Assembly (NCBI GenBank): GCA_937924465.1
Contig: CALDSP010000108.1
Span: 1-8,944, forward strand
Direction: 5' to 3'
DNA: 8,944 bases
DNA from: an uncultured Leptospiraceae bacterium
Lineage (GTDB): Bacteria; Spirochaetota; Leptospiria; Leptospirales; Leptospiraceae
Shown here: piece by piece, positions 1-6,703 of the stretch
Layout: every line of letters begins with the position of its first letter
Position numbering within the stretch: position 1 is the stretch's first letter
Notes under the pieces: generated by a model
The model's database searches: none
The model's input: only the letters and a program-made list of their open reading frames with translations
Told to the model about the DNA's origin: nothing
Position numbers and translations under genes: made by a program

Positions 1-1
1 A

Positions 2-1912
2 GCAGTTGTCTATAGAGCTAAAAGAATTCTGGAGTTAGCAGAGTCTTCTAATTCAGAATGGCAGGAATTTTTCAAACAAGACCAAGAAATATGCAAGGAG
101 TTGGAATTAGTGTCTCAAAAACTCAAAAAAAGAATTGAAGAGTTAAGAGCAGCAAAACTTGTTAAACCTTCTCAAGATAAATTATATAATCAACTTTATA
201 AAGAATATTCTAGTTTTCTTGAAAAACGAAAAGAACTAATTCAAAGTATAAATCCAAACAAAGATTTTCAGCCAGACAATACTCAAAGAATTACAGAGCA
301 ATTGAAGTTGAATCAAGAAAGATCTCAAATAATTCAAAAAGAATTACTTACTAAAAAAGAAAAACTAAAGACTATTTCTAACAATGAAGAAAGTAAAATT
401 CTTCAAAAGGAAATTGCAGAATTACAACAACAGCTAGAAGATTTAGAATTTGATATAAAAAATTCTCAAAGCAAATTACACAATTGGACCGAGACAAATT
501 CTCTAAAAAACTGGGATGCTATTTCTCATCTTAGAGAGGCTGCTTTATTTGAGTATGGAATTTTAAGATATGCATACAATTCTCATTCTTATTCAGAATT
601 TTTAGAACAAAAAGAGAACCGAGAACTCATCCAAAAAAAATGGGGAGCTGTTCGAAACTGGATCATGAATGCAGAGTCTGAAACAAAAGTAAAAAAAGTC
701 ATACACAACAAACAAGAAATAGATCCGTTTGAAGGAGGAGTGCTTTCCCGTAGTCGTTCCGAAATGGAAGAATACATGTGGAAATTAGACTCAACTCCTT
801 TGTATTATACGGAAGAAGGAGAACCAAGAGGACTAGCCTTCGAACTTTTTGCTTCTCATATTGCTGGATTTACAAGAGCTATTGTAGATAAAAATGATGG
901 ACTCAATAAAATCAGACAAGACATTCGTAAAATTCTTTACAATGCTGGTTTTGTTGGGATTTCGGCAATTGCTTTGGCTTTCTTCATATCTAGTATTATG
1001 GTTAGAAATATCCGTATCCTAAGTAACAATGCAGAACTGGTTGGAAAAGGAAATTTGCAAGTTAGATTTAATATTCATTCAAATGATGAAATAGGAAAAC
1101 TAAGTCAAACGCTAAATCAAATGGTAATTGGATTGGTAGAAAGAGATAGAGTAAAAAATGCTCTCGGTAAGTTTGTAAATCCTCAAATAGCAGAAATGGT
1201 TTTGAAACAAGAACTTAAGTTGGGTGGAGAGCGAAAAATGTGTGCTGTTTTCTTTTCGGATATTCGTGGATTTACAGCCATTTCAGAAAAATTACAACCC
1301 GAAAATGTAGTAGAATTTCTGAATGAATATATGACAGAGATGGTCAAATGTGTAAACCAAACTCATGGTGTAGTGGATAAGTTCATTGGTGATGCCATTA
1401 TGGCAACGTGGGGAGCGGCCTATTCTCAAGGAAATGATGCAGAAAATGCGGTCAACGCTGCTTTGTTAATGAGAGCTGCGCTTTTGAAATTTAACGAAGG
1501 ACGAGGCACACCTGAAAAACCCATAATCCATTTTGGTTGTGGTTTAAACTATGGTCCAGTCATTGCCGGACAAATTGGTTCAGAAGAGAGATTGGAATAT
1601 ACAGTGATTGGAGATACTGTAAATTTGGCATCTCGTGTGGAAGCTTTGAATAAACCTTTTGGAACAGATATTTTGATTACTCAAAATCTTTATGAAAGAG
1701 TAAAGGATATTTTTCTTGTAGAAAAAATGCAAGCCATCCAAGTTAAGGGCAAGTCTGAAACACAAATTATTTATGCTGTCTTAGGAAGAAAAGATGATCC
1801 AAACACTCCTAAAACTTTGGAAGAATTAAGAAAACAAATTGGAATACCGTTTGATGCAAATAAAAAAGTCAATGTAGAAGAAAAAGAAGAAAAGTTTAAG
1901 ATCTTAGAATAA
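2..1912 (+). CDS. Membrane-bound class III adenylyl cyclase with HAMP domain, 5'-partial
   Basis: Probably converts ATP to cAMP on the cytoplasmic side of the inner membrane. A TTG at 101 would give 603 residues, but the frame is open without a stop back to base 2 (reading ...ILELAESSNSEWQEFF... before the TTG) and nothing ribosome-like precedes 101, so the gene is cut by the window edge. Numbering from 101: Lys/Glu/Gln-rich coiled coil about 35-130, further extracytoplasmic region to about 278, one membrane helix about 279-300, HAMP about 301-348, cyclase domain about 379-560. Catalytic residues are visible: metal-binding Asp387 in FFSDIRGF and Asp431 in DKFIGDA, adenine-specifying Lys427, Thr501 at the usual Asp position, and transition-state Asn508 and Arg512 in VNLASR. 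The Lys/Thr pair favours ATP over GTP. A second, N-terminal membrane helix is expected outside the window. The C-terminus is a charged tail. Family assignment is secure; the signal sensed is unknown. Confidence 0.95.
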   Translation, partial: AVVYRAKRILELAESSNSEWQEFFKQDQEICKELELVSQKLKKRIEELRAAKLVKPSQDKLYNQLYKEYSSFLEKRKELIQSINPNKDFQPDNTQRITEQLKLNQERSQIIQKELLTKKEKLKTISNNEESKILQKEIAELQQQLEDLEFDIKNSQSKLHNWTETNSLKNWDAISHLREAALFEYGILRYAYNSHSYSEFLEQKENRELIQKKWGAVRNWIMNAESETKVKKVIHNKQEIDPFEGGVLSRSRSEMEEYMWKLDSTPLYYTEEGEPRGLAFELFASHIAGFTRAIVDKNDGLNKIRQDIRKILYNAGFVGISAIALAFFISSIMVRNIRILSNNAELVGKGNLQVRFNIHSNDEIGKLSQTLNQMVIGLVERDRVKNALGKFVNPQIAEMVLKQELKLGGERKMCAVFFSDIRGFTAISEKLQPENVVEFLNEYMTEMVKCVNQTHGVVDKFIGDAIMATWGAAYSQGNDAENAVNAALLMRAALLKFNEGRGTPEKPIIHFGCGLNYGPVIAGQIGSEERLEYTVIGDTVNLASRVEALNKPFGTDILITQNLYERVKDIFLVEKMQAIQVKGKSETQIIYAVLGRKDDPNTPKTLEELRKQIGIPFDANKKVNVEEKEEKFKILE

Positions 1913-2305
1913 AAATCAATTTGCAAAAATTTAACTCTACTCTCTGTTTCATTATTTTCTTCTTATGGTGGTTATCCAACAACACTGACAAGAAATTTAT
2001 TTTATTAATGATATTCAAAACTCTAGTTGAAAAGTAATCTTTACAAGTCTGAACAGGTTTACTAAAGCACTAGAGAAGGTTTTCAATGGATGCTTATACT
2101 TCTACTTAAATGACTCAAAAGTTTCTTGTCAAAAAAAACTGATGATTATTACTTATGGACATTACATTTCAATCTTGTATGAAAAAATTCCAGAAATAGA
2201 ATACACTTAAATATTACAAAATTTTAAAATAAATCAATTTTAATTCATACCTTTTTTAATGTGGCTTTTTACTTTGAAAATTTAATCAAAGCAAGTTAAA
2301 CAAAC
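1913..2305. other. Non-coding gap between cyclase and SulP genes
   Basis: This 393-bp, AT-rich stretch has stops in all three forward frames and no convincing gene. The longest forward candidate is a 38-codon TTG-started frame from 1921 with a hydrophobic start but no ribosome binding site. A 10-bp inverted repeat (TGACAAGAAA at 1986-1995, its complement at 2122-2131) brackets 146 bp. I saw no strong terminator after the cyclase stop and no clear -35/-10 pair for the transporter. Confidence 0.6.
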
Positions 2306-3901
2306 ATGGAAAGTAGAAATATAAAAAATGAATTATTTTTAAATTTCAAACATATCGCCGTAGATATTAAAGCAGGGTTGGTTGTTTTTGTAGTGGCACT
2401 ACCTCTTTGTTTAGGAATTGCTCTTGCTAGTGGTGCTCCTGTGTTTGCAGGAATCATTGCAGGTATTATCGGTGGCTTAGTTATTGGTTCACTCAGCGGT
2501 TCCCAAGTAAGTGTGGCAGGTCCAGCAGCTGGACTTACAGCTATTGTACTCTCGGGAATTGCAACTTTAAAATCTTATGAAACATTTTTACTAGCAGTTA
2601 CCATTGCTGGAGTTTTTCAAATTATTTTAGGATTCTTTCGAGCAGGAAGTATTTCAAGTTATTTCCCCTCAAATGTTATAGAGGGAATGCTTGTAGCAAT
2701 TGGAATTATTATTATAGTAAAGCAAATTCCAGTGGGACTAGGTCTTCATCCCGAAAATGAAGGAATGCTTTTAAATTTATACTCAGAAACATTGAGCTTT
2801 CCTTTTCAATTTCTCGAAGAATTAAATTTTATACATCCGGGCGCTTTAATAATTTTTCTACTTGGACTTGTGATTCAGATTGCATGGGCAAAGGTTTCTT
2901 TTTTAAATAGAATTCAATTTATCCCAGCTCCTCTTGTAGTAGTAATTGTAAGTACTTTGGTGAATGAAGGATTTATATATTTTCTATTTGATTGGGAGCT
3001 TGATCCAATGTTTTTAGTCCATTTGCCTGCGTTCACTCATTGGGATAATTTTCTAAATTCATTTCAAATCCCAAAATTTTCAGAAATTACAAACTTACAA
3101 GTTTGGCAGATTGCATTTACAATTTGCCTTGTGGCAAGTATAGAGACTCTGCTCTGTATAGATGCCGCGGATAAATTAGATCCTCTAAAAAGACTCACTG
3201 ATCCAAACAGAGAATTAAAAGCCCAAGGAATAGGAAATTTATTAAGTGGGTTGCTTGGTGGCTTACCTATTACTTCTGTTATTGTAAGAACTACTGCAAA
3301 TATAAACTCAGGTGCTAAAAGCAAATTATCTACGATTTTACATGGTTTATTTTTAGCACTTTCCGTACTTTTAATTCCAGACTTACTCAGTCGAATTCCT
3401 ATATCTAGCTTAGCTTCTATTCTTGTTTTGATAGGATATAAATTAGCTAATCCCTCTATTTTTCATCATATGTGGAAAAGGGGTAAAGCCCAATTCTTAC
3501 CATTCTTGGTTACTGTAATAGCCATTGTATTTACTGATCTTTTAAAAGGAGTTGGGATTGGACTTTTTGTGAGTATAATGTTTATACTTAAAGGAAATTT
3601 AGAATTAGCTTATAGATTTAAAAAAGAAAGTTACCATGATGGAGAACTAATTACCATTCATCTTGCAGAGGAAATTTCTTTTTTGAATAAGGCTGCCATT
3701 AAACAAGTTTTAATGGACTTACCAAAAAATAGTCAAGTAGTAATAGATTTCACAAACAATATTTACATAGACTATGATGTTATTTTGCTAATTAAAGATT
3801 TTTTATTATATGGAGCCAAACAAAGAAATATAAACGTAAAAATTCGTGGTCATAAAAAAAAGCATAGTATGGAAGAATTTAATCATATAACGATTAGCTA
3901 A
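2306..3901 (+). CDS. SulP-family inorganic anion transporter with C-terminal STAS domain
   Basis: Inner-membrane secondary transporter of the SulP/SLC26 family, 531 residues, a normal length for the family. Residues about 20-430 hold repeated hydrophobic helices. Diagnostic stretches are DIKAGLVVFVVALPLCLGIA (20-39), the SVAGPAAGLTAI region near 69-80, IETLLCIDAADKLDP (279-293), and NRELKAQGIGN followed by LLGGLPITS (301-324). A cytoplasmic STAS-type domain follows at about 446-515 (FLNKAAIKQ, VVIDFTNN, IDYDV). Family members carry sulfate, bicarbonate or other anions. This N-terminal type resembles SulP proteins often discussed as bicarbonate transporters, but the substrate cannot be read from sequence and no carbonic anhydrase gene lies beside it here. 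The ATG at 2306 precedes the conserved N-terminus by a normal distance, but no good Shine-Dalgarno sequence is visible. The next gene begins 26 bp after the stop, so co-transcription is likely. Confidence 0.93.
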   Translation: MESRNIKNELFLNFKHIAVDIKAGLVVFVVALPLCLGIALASGAPVFAGIIAGIIGGLVIGSLSGSQVSVAGPAAGLTAIVLSGIATLKSYETFLLAVTIAGVFQIILGFFRAGSISSYFPSNVIEGMLVAIGIIIIVKQIPVGLGLHPENEGMLLNLYSETLSFPFQFLEELNFIHPGALIIFLLGLVIQIAWAKVSFLNRIQFIPAPLVVVIVSTLVNEGFIYFLFDWELDPMFLVHLPAFTHWDNFLNSFQIPKFSEITNLQVWQIAFTICLVASIETLLCIDAADKLDPLKRLTDPNRELKAQGIGNLLSGLLGGLPITSVIVRTTANINSGAKSKLSTILHGLFLALSVLLIPDLLSRIPISSLASILVLIGYKLANPSIFHHMWKRGKAQFLPFLVTVIAIVFTDLLKGVGIGLFVSIMFILKGNLELAYRFKKESYHDGELITIHLAEEISFLNKAAIKQVLMDLPKNSQVVIDFTNNIYIDYDVILLIKDFLLYGAKQRNINVKIRGHKKKHSMEEFNHITIS

Positions 3902-3927
3902 TTGGCACCTATTTAGAAAATATCATC

Positions 3928-4404
3928 ATGCAATACTTTCACAAAGTACGATTTTTACTAATTATTACAATCCTTACTTGCTATAAGAAGTTGCCATGGC
4001 TTTTGGTCCTAGTGTTTATTTTCGGAGGTATATGGTGTGTTCATCAGAAATGGTCAGCCAGTCACAAAGGTTCGTGTAGAAAGAAAGTATACTCGGGAAT
4101 GGAAAATGATCAACAATTTCAAGAAAATACAATGACTGATACAAAAGGACGATTTCACTTTCCTCTAACAATGGAAACTTCCTTTTGGGGATGGCTACTG
4201 ACTCATGAACCACAAATTTTACAGCTTATAGATATTTACTATGAAGGCAAAATATATAGAGCTTGGAATCTGGAAAAACGCAATTACGAGGTCAATAGTG
4301 AATTGAATGGCCAATCATTAAAAATGCGTTGTGATTTAGACAGTGAACCGAGCACCAAAGAAGGTGAGTACTATGGGATTTGTAAGATGATTACCAAGCT
4401 ATAA
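3928..4404 (+). pseudogene. DUF6795-like protein gene, apparently frameshifted
   Basis: As one frame this gives 158 residues. From about residue 69 onward it resembles the DUF6795 / carboxypeptidase-regulatory-like family as I remember it: TDTKGRFHFP (71-79), an IYYEGKIYRAW stretch (103-113), a Lys-Arg pair, NSELNG (123-128) and MRCDL (133-137). The family normally begins with a beta-sandwich segment of the form G-x-x-x-x-NG-x-PV-x-x-x-x-V-x-R. That segment is absent here but is readable in a neighbouring frame at 4013-4132 (SEVYG, RNGQPV, RVERKY). One base lost in an A run (4103-4106 or 4123-4126) would rejoin the halves. The first 34 residues in the annotated frame are hydrophobic and may not be native. 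The ancestral start could instead be the ATG at 3996 in a third frame (MAFGP). Either a decaying gene or an assembly indel. Function of the family is unknown to me. Confidence 0.6.
4013..4132 (+). other. Out-of-frame N-terminal segment of the DUF6795-like gene
   Basis: Between stops at 4010-4012 (TAG) and 4133-4135 (TGA), the frame offset by one from the 158-residue reading encodes CLFSEVYGVF, IRNGQPVTKV and RVERKYTREWK. This looks like the start of the DUF6795 beta-sandwich. It runs straight into TDTKGRFHFP of the annotated frame if one base is added near 4103-4126. It has no start codon with a ribosome binding site of its own. I read it as native coding sequence displaced by a frameshift rather than as a separate gene. 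Confidence 0.6.
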
Positions 4405-4677
4405 TTTTCAATTCAAAAGAAGCATTAGTTATCCATGTTAGTCCACCTTTAGTATAATATAAAAACAAACGACAGCAATAATGAAAAATAAAATATCTAA
4501 AAATGCCTGCTAGCAATTGCCAATCACAAAACAATCCGTTGGACTATCATGATTAATGCAAAAAAGAGACTTTACAAAAATAAATACACTTAAATAATAG
4601 GGATAGATTGTAATTAAAAAGGTTTAGTCAAAGTGAAAAAATAACAATATATCAAATTTACATTTTAAGGAGGAAAA

Positions 4678-5022
4678 ATGTTACGTTTAGTTATTACAAT
4701 TTTTATGGTACTTAGTTTTAGTATAAATTTGTTAGCAATTTCTGAAGAAGAAGAAAGCAGGCTTTTACTAAAAGTTATTTCAGCTGGTGCAACAACTCCA
4801 GAGCAGAAATCTTTAGTGCAAAAATACATTGCTTCCATCATTGAAAAGAAACAGGCAGAAGCAGAAAAATATAGACAACTTGCCCGCTCAAATGAAGGTG
4901 GAAAAATTGCTACTCAAAGGGCTAAAAAACTAGAATATCTAAAAAAAGCAGCTAGTATAGAAAATCAAATCAAAGAGTATAAAACTCTTGCTAGTAGATA
5001 CGTAGAAGTTGCTATGAATTAA
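4678..5022 (+). CDS. Small exported helical protein of unknown function
   Basis: A 114-residue protein. Residues 1-20 form a typical signal peptide (basic start, hydrophobic core, probable cleavage after the Ala in NLLA), so it should be periplasmic or secreted. The mature part of about 94 residues is predicted from composition to be almost entirely alpha-helical and very charged, with Lys/Glu/Ala-rich stretches (IEKKQAEAEKYRQLA, RAKKLEYLKKAASIENQIKEY) consistent with a helical hairpin or short coiled coil. There is no Cys, so it is neither disulfide-bonded nor a lipoprotein. The start is well supported by AAGGAGG at 4667-4673, four bases before the ATG. It sits alone between non-coding gaps of about 275 bp each. 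It resembles small exported proteins of leptospires as I recall them, but I cannot name a family or function. Confidence 0.85.
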   Translation: MLRLVITIFMVLSFSINLLAISEEEESRLLLKVISAGATTPEQKSLVQKYIASIIEKKQAEAEKYRQLARSNEGGKIATQRAKKLEYLKKAASIENQIKEYKTLASRYVEVAMN

Positions 5023-5071
5023 TTTGAGCAATTTTTAAGCATATTGCAAGCTACTTGTTTATTTTTTATGC

Positions 5072-5092
5072 AAAAGAGCAATTAGCTTTTTT
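5072..5092 (+). terminator. Possible intrinsic terminator after the small helical protein gene
   Basis: AAAAGAGC and GCTTTTTT can form an 8-bp stem (one G-U pair) around the loop AATTA, with the stem's own U run as the tail. It lies about 50 bp after the stop codon of the preceding gene. The stem has only two G-C pairs, so termination would be weak. A second small hairpin (CAAG-CTA-CTTG, 5047-5057), followed by a T-rich stretch, is an alternative. Confidence 0.35.
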
Positions 5093-5248
5093 ATTTTACC
5101 CCCTCATTTTAGAATTCATTCTTCCAATTTATTATAAAAAAGACAGAGTGACTACCCAAACGCTAAGATTTTTGCTTTTTGTAAGAAAAAAAATTCTTCT
5201 ATTCTAATCAGGCACATAAATTGCTAATAAACTACTACAGGAATAGGA

Positions 5249-5290
5249 ACCCCCTTTCTCACTAACAGGGGTATTTAAAATACAGGAGGA
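5249..5290 (+). promoter_or_regulatory. Leader dyads and strong ribosome binding site of the TPR gene
   Basis: ACCCC (5249-5253) can pair with GGGGT (5268-5272) across a 14-base loop. Immediately after, GTATTT-A-AAATAC (5271-5283) is a second dyad that shares G5271 and T5272 with the first, so the two pairings exclude each other. The consensus Shine-Dalgarno AGGAGGA (5284-5290) follows directly, eight bases before the ATG. The Shine-Dalgarno is solid; a regulatory role for the dyads is only a possibility. Confidence 0.4.
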
Positions 5291-5298
5291 AGCATTCT

Positions 5299-5724
5299 AT
5301 GAAAGCGATTCAATTTTTTCTTTTATTGTTTATTGGAGCCTCGTTTATTTTTGCTGATGAACTTTCCGATGAATTGGAAGCCAGTTTACAAGCAACTACA
5401 AACCAAAGTATGCACGAAGCAAATCGACTCAGTGCGTTAGGTGCTCTCAACCACCAAAATGGTAATTTCCAACTTGCTTTAAAATATTATGATCAATCCA
5501 TACAACTTATGAAAGGCCTAAAAAATAAAAATGATTTAAGCTATGCCAATACTCTGTTTTTATCTGCTATAGTTTCTCATAGATTAGGAAATTCTTGTGA
5601 CGCACTCACTAGAGTGAAGTCAGCTATTATTATATATAAAAAACATTCCCCCAATACTATGAAAATAGCAAAAGAAGAAGCCGATACAGTTTTTAGACCT
5701 AATTGTGGTATTGCAGGAATTTAA
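5299..5724 (+). CDS. Exported two-repeat TPR protein
   Basis: A 141-residue protein with a signal peptide at 1-19 (probable cleavage after FIFA, before DEL), so likely periplasmic. The mature part carries two tetratricopeptide-like helix pairs: about 40-73 (ALGALNHQNGNFQLALKYYDQSI has the G-x-x-x-x-A-x-x-x-Y-x-x-x-I spacing of a TPR) and about 81-115 (ANTLFLSAIVSHRLGNSCDAL then AIIIYKK). Such short TPR proteins usually act as protein-binding adaptors; no partner is indicated by the neighbours. Cys100 and Cys136 could form a disulfide in the periplasm, tying the second repeat to the C-terminus. The start is fixed by AGGAGGA eight bases upstream. It is separated from both neighbours by non-coding DNA with possible hairpins, so it is probably a single-gene unit. 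TPR call is good; the biological role is unknown. Confidence 0.85.
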   Translation: MKAIQFFLLLFIGASFIFADELSDELEASLQATTNQSMHEANRLSALGALNHQNGNFQLALKYYDQSIQLMKGLKNKNDLSYANTLFLSAIVSHRLGNSCDALTRVKSAIIIYKKHSPNTMKIAKEEADTVFRPNCGIAGI

Positions 5725-5736
5725 AAAATAAGAGCT

Positions 5737-5774
5737 TAGTGAATAATGGTTCTTATGTAAATTATTGTTCACTA
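5737..5774 (+). terminator. Hairpin downstream of the TPR gene, possible terminator
   Basis: TAGTGAATAAT (5737-5747) pairs with ATTGTTCACTA (5764-5774) to give an 11-bp stem with one G-U pair and a 16-base loop, starting 12 bp after the TPR stop. The first T run (from about 5787) begins about 12 bases beyond the stem, which is further than in a classical terminator. It could instead protect the mRNA end. GTTCACT recurs at 5801-5807. Confidence 0.4.
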
Positions 5775-5885
5775 TCATGTAAATAATTTTTTATTTTTAT
5801 GTTCACTTTCAATGAATTGTAAAGAAAGAATCATTTCAAATTATATTCCTATTCTAAAAAACTTGACTTATAGTAGGGAGTATAC

Positions 5886-5904
5886 TTTCTTTAAAGAAAA
5901 AGGA
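5886..5904 (+). promoter_or_regulatory. Palindrome overlapping the ribosome binding site that sets the GTG start
   Basis: TTTCTTTAAAGAAA (5886-5899) is a perfect 14-base palindrome whose right arm runs into the Shine-Dalgarno AAGGAG (5899-5904). The spacing from AAGGAG to GTG at 5912 is seven bases, but only one base to the TTG at 5906, so GTG 5912 is the likely start. A second short palindrome, AGTATACT (5879-5886), abuts it. TTGACT (5863-5868) and TATACT (5881-5886) look like promoter boxes but are only 12 bases apart, too close for a normal sigma-70 promoter. Confidence 0.45.
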
Positions 5905-5911
5905 GTTGAAA

Positions 5912-6703
5912 GTGAAAAGTAATTTTACTTTTATAATTGTATTTCTTTTTTCTTATTTGCCAGTCTTGACTCATGATACGAACCATTTGTCAAACAAAAC
6001 TTATCAAAGTGAACCAAATAAGATTTGGTCAATCCATTATAGTCTTGGGAAAGGAAATCTTTACTCAAAAGATTTAGATTATTCAAACTCTCAACTTTCC
6101 TTTTTTGGAAACTTATTAAACAACCCAGCTCTCATATACTTAGGGGCAAGAAAAATTACTCCAAATATTGAAGCTTATCATGCCCGATTTTTAGCAGAGT
6201 ATTTGCCTCATCAATTAGGATTTCAATTTGGCATGAATTATCACTCTATCAATGTTACGTACAAAGACAATAGCTCTGTGCTTGGTGCTTTGTTACTGTT
6301 GTTGCCTTCAAACTCTAGCGCAAATCCTAATTCATCCAATCCTCTTTTTAGTTTAAATAATCTTGCTCCCATCTTTGCACCTATAATTCTTCTTACTTCT
6401 TCCTTTCAAAACCCAAACTTTTCAACACATTTAGCAAGTTTTGACTTTGCTTCTACATTTCATTTTCGCCCTAGGAAAACTTTTGATCCTTATGTTAACG
6501 TTGGTATTGGACTTGGAACTTGTGGATATGCCTGTGCAGGAGGAAAAATTTTTGGAAGATTAGGAAGTAAAATCAATTTAGGATTAGGATATATTTTTAT
6601 TGAAGGAGAGTATACAGAAATCTCTCTTAGACCTGCTGGCTCTTCTCAATCAACCAAGTTAAAAGGTTCTATTTTCTTATTTGGTTTTGGAATTTATTTA
6701 TAA
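5912..6703 (+). CDS. Probable outer-membrane beta-barrel protein
   Basis: With the GTG start at 5912 the protein has 263 residues. Residues 1-20 form a signal peptide. The rest shows alternating polar/hydrophobic strands rich in Gly and aromatic residues (WSIHYSLGKGNLYS, HQLGFQFGMNYHSINVTY, FDFASTFHFRP, YVNVGIGLGT, INLGLGYIFIEGEYTEISL) and ends in a strand, GSIFLFGFGIYL, of the kind that closes outer-membrane barrels. The size suggests an eight-stranded, OmpA/OmpW-like or porin-family-type small barrel. Residues about 121-160 interrupt the pattern with a long Ser/Asn/Pro-rich stretch and a hydrophobic part (LAPIFAPIILL), presumably a large loop. Cys204 and Cys208 form a CGYAC pair that may be disulfide-bonded. 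A TTG start at 5906 would add two residues but is too close to the ribosome binding site. No specific family is recognised; ligand and function are unknown. Confidence 0.8.
   Translation: MKSNFTFIIVFLFSYLPVLTHDTNHLSNKTYQSEPNKIWSIHYSLGKGNLYSKDLDYSNSQLSFFGNLLNNPALIYLGARKITPNIEAYHARFLAEYLPHQLGFQFGMNYHSINVTYKDNSSVLGALLLLLPSNSSANPNSSNPLFSLNNLAPIFAPIILLTSSFQNPNFSTHLASFDFASTFHFRPRKTFDPYVNVGIGLGTCGYACAGGKIFGRLGSKINLGLGYIFIEGEYTEISLRPAGSSQSTKLKGSIFLFGFGIYL

Noticed and set aside
589..777. Minus-strand open frame inside the cyclase gene
   Set aside because: Lies wholly within a strongly supported cyclase coding region and has no recognisable features.
1921..2037. 38-codon TTG-started frame with a hydrophobic, signal-like start (CFIIFFLWWLS)
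   Set aside because: No ribosome binding site, very short, and T-rich DNA readily encodes hydrophobic residues by chance. It could be a gene remnant but nothing else supports this.
3064..3324. Minus-strand open frame inside the SulP gene
   Set aside because: Complement of the most conserved SulP motifs; a shadow of the real gene.
4453..4458. TATAAT as a -10 box for the small helical protein gene
   Set aside because: No acceptable -35 box at 16-18 bases upstream, and it is more than 200 bases from the start codon in AT-rich DNA.
5863..5886. TTGACT and TATACT as a sigma-70 promoter for the barrel gene
   Set aside because: The hexamers match well but are only 12 bases apart, too short for a normal promoter.
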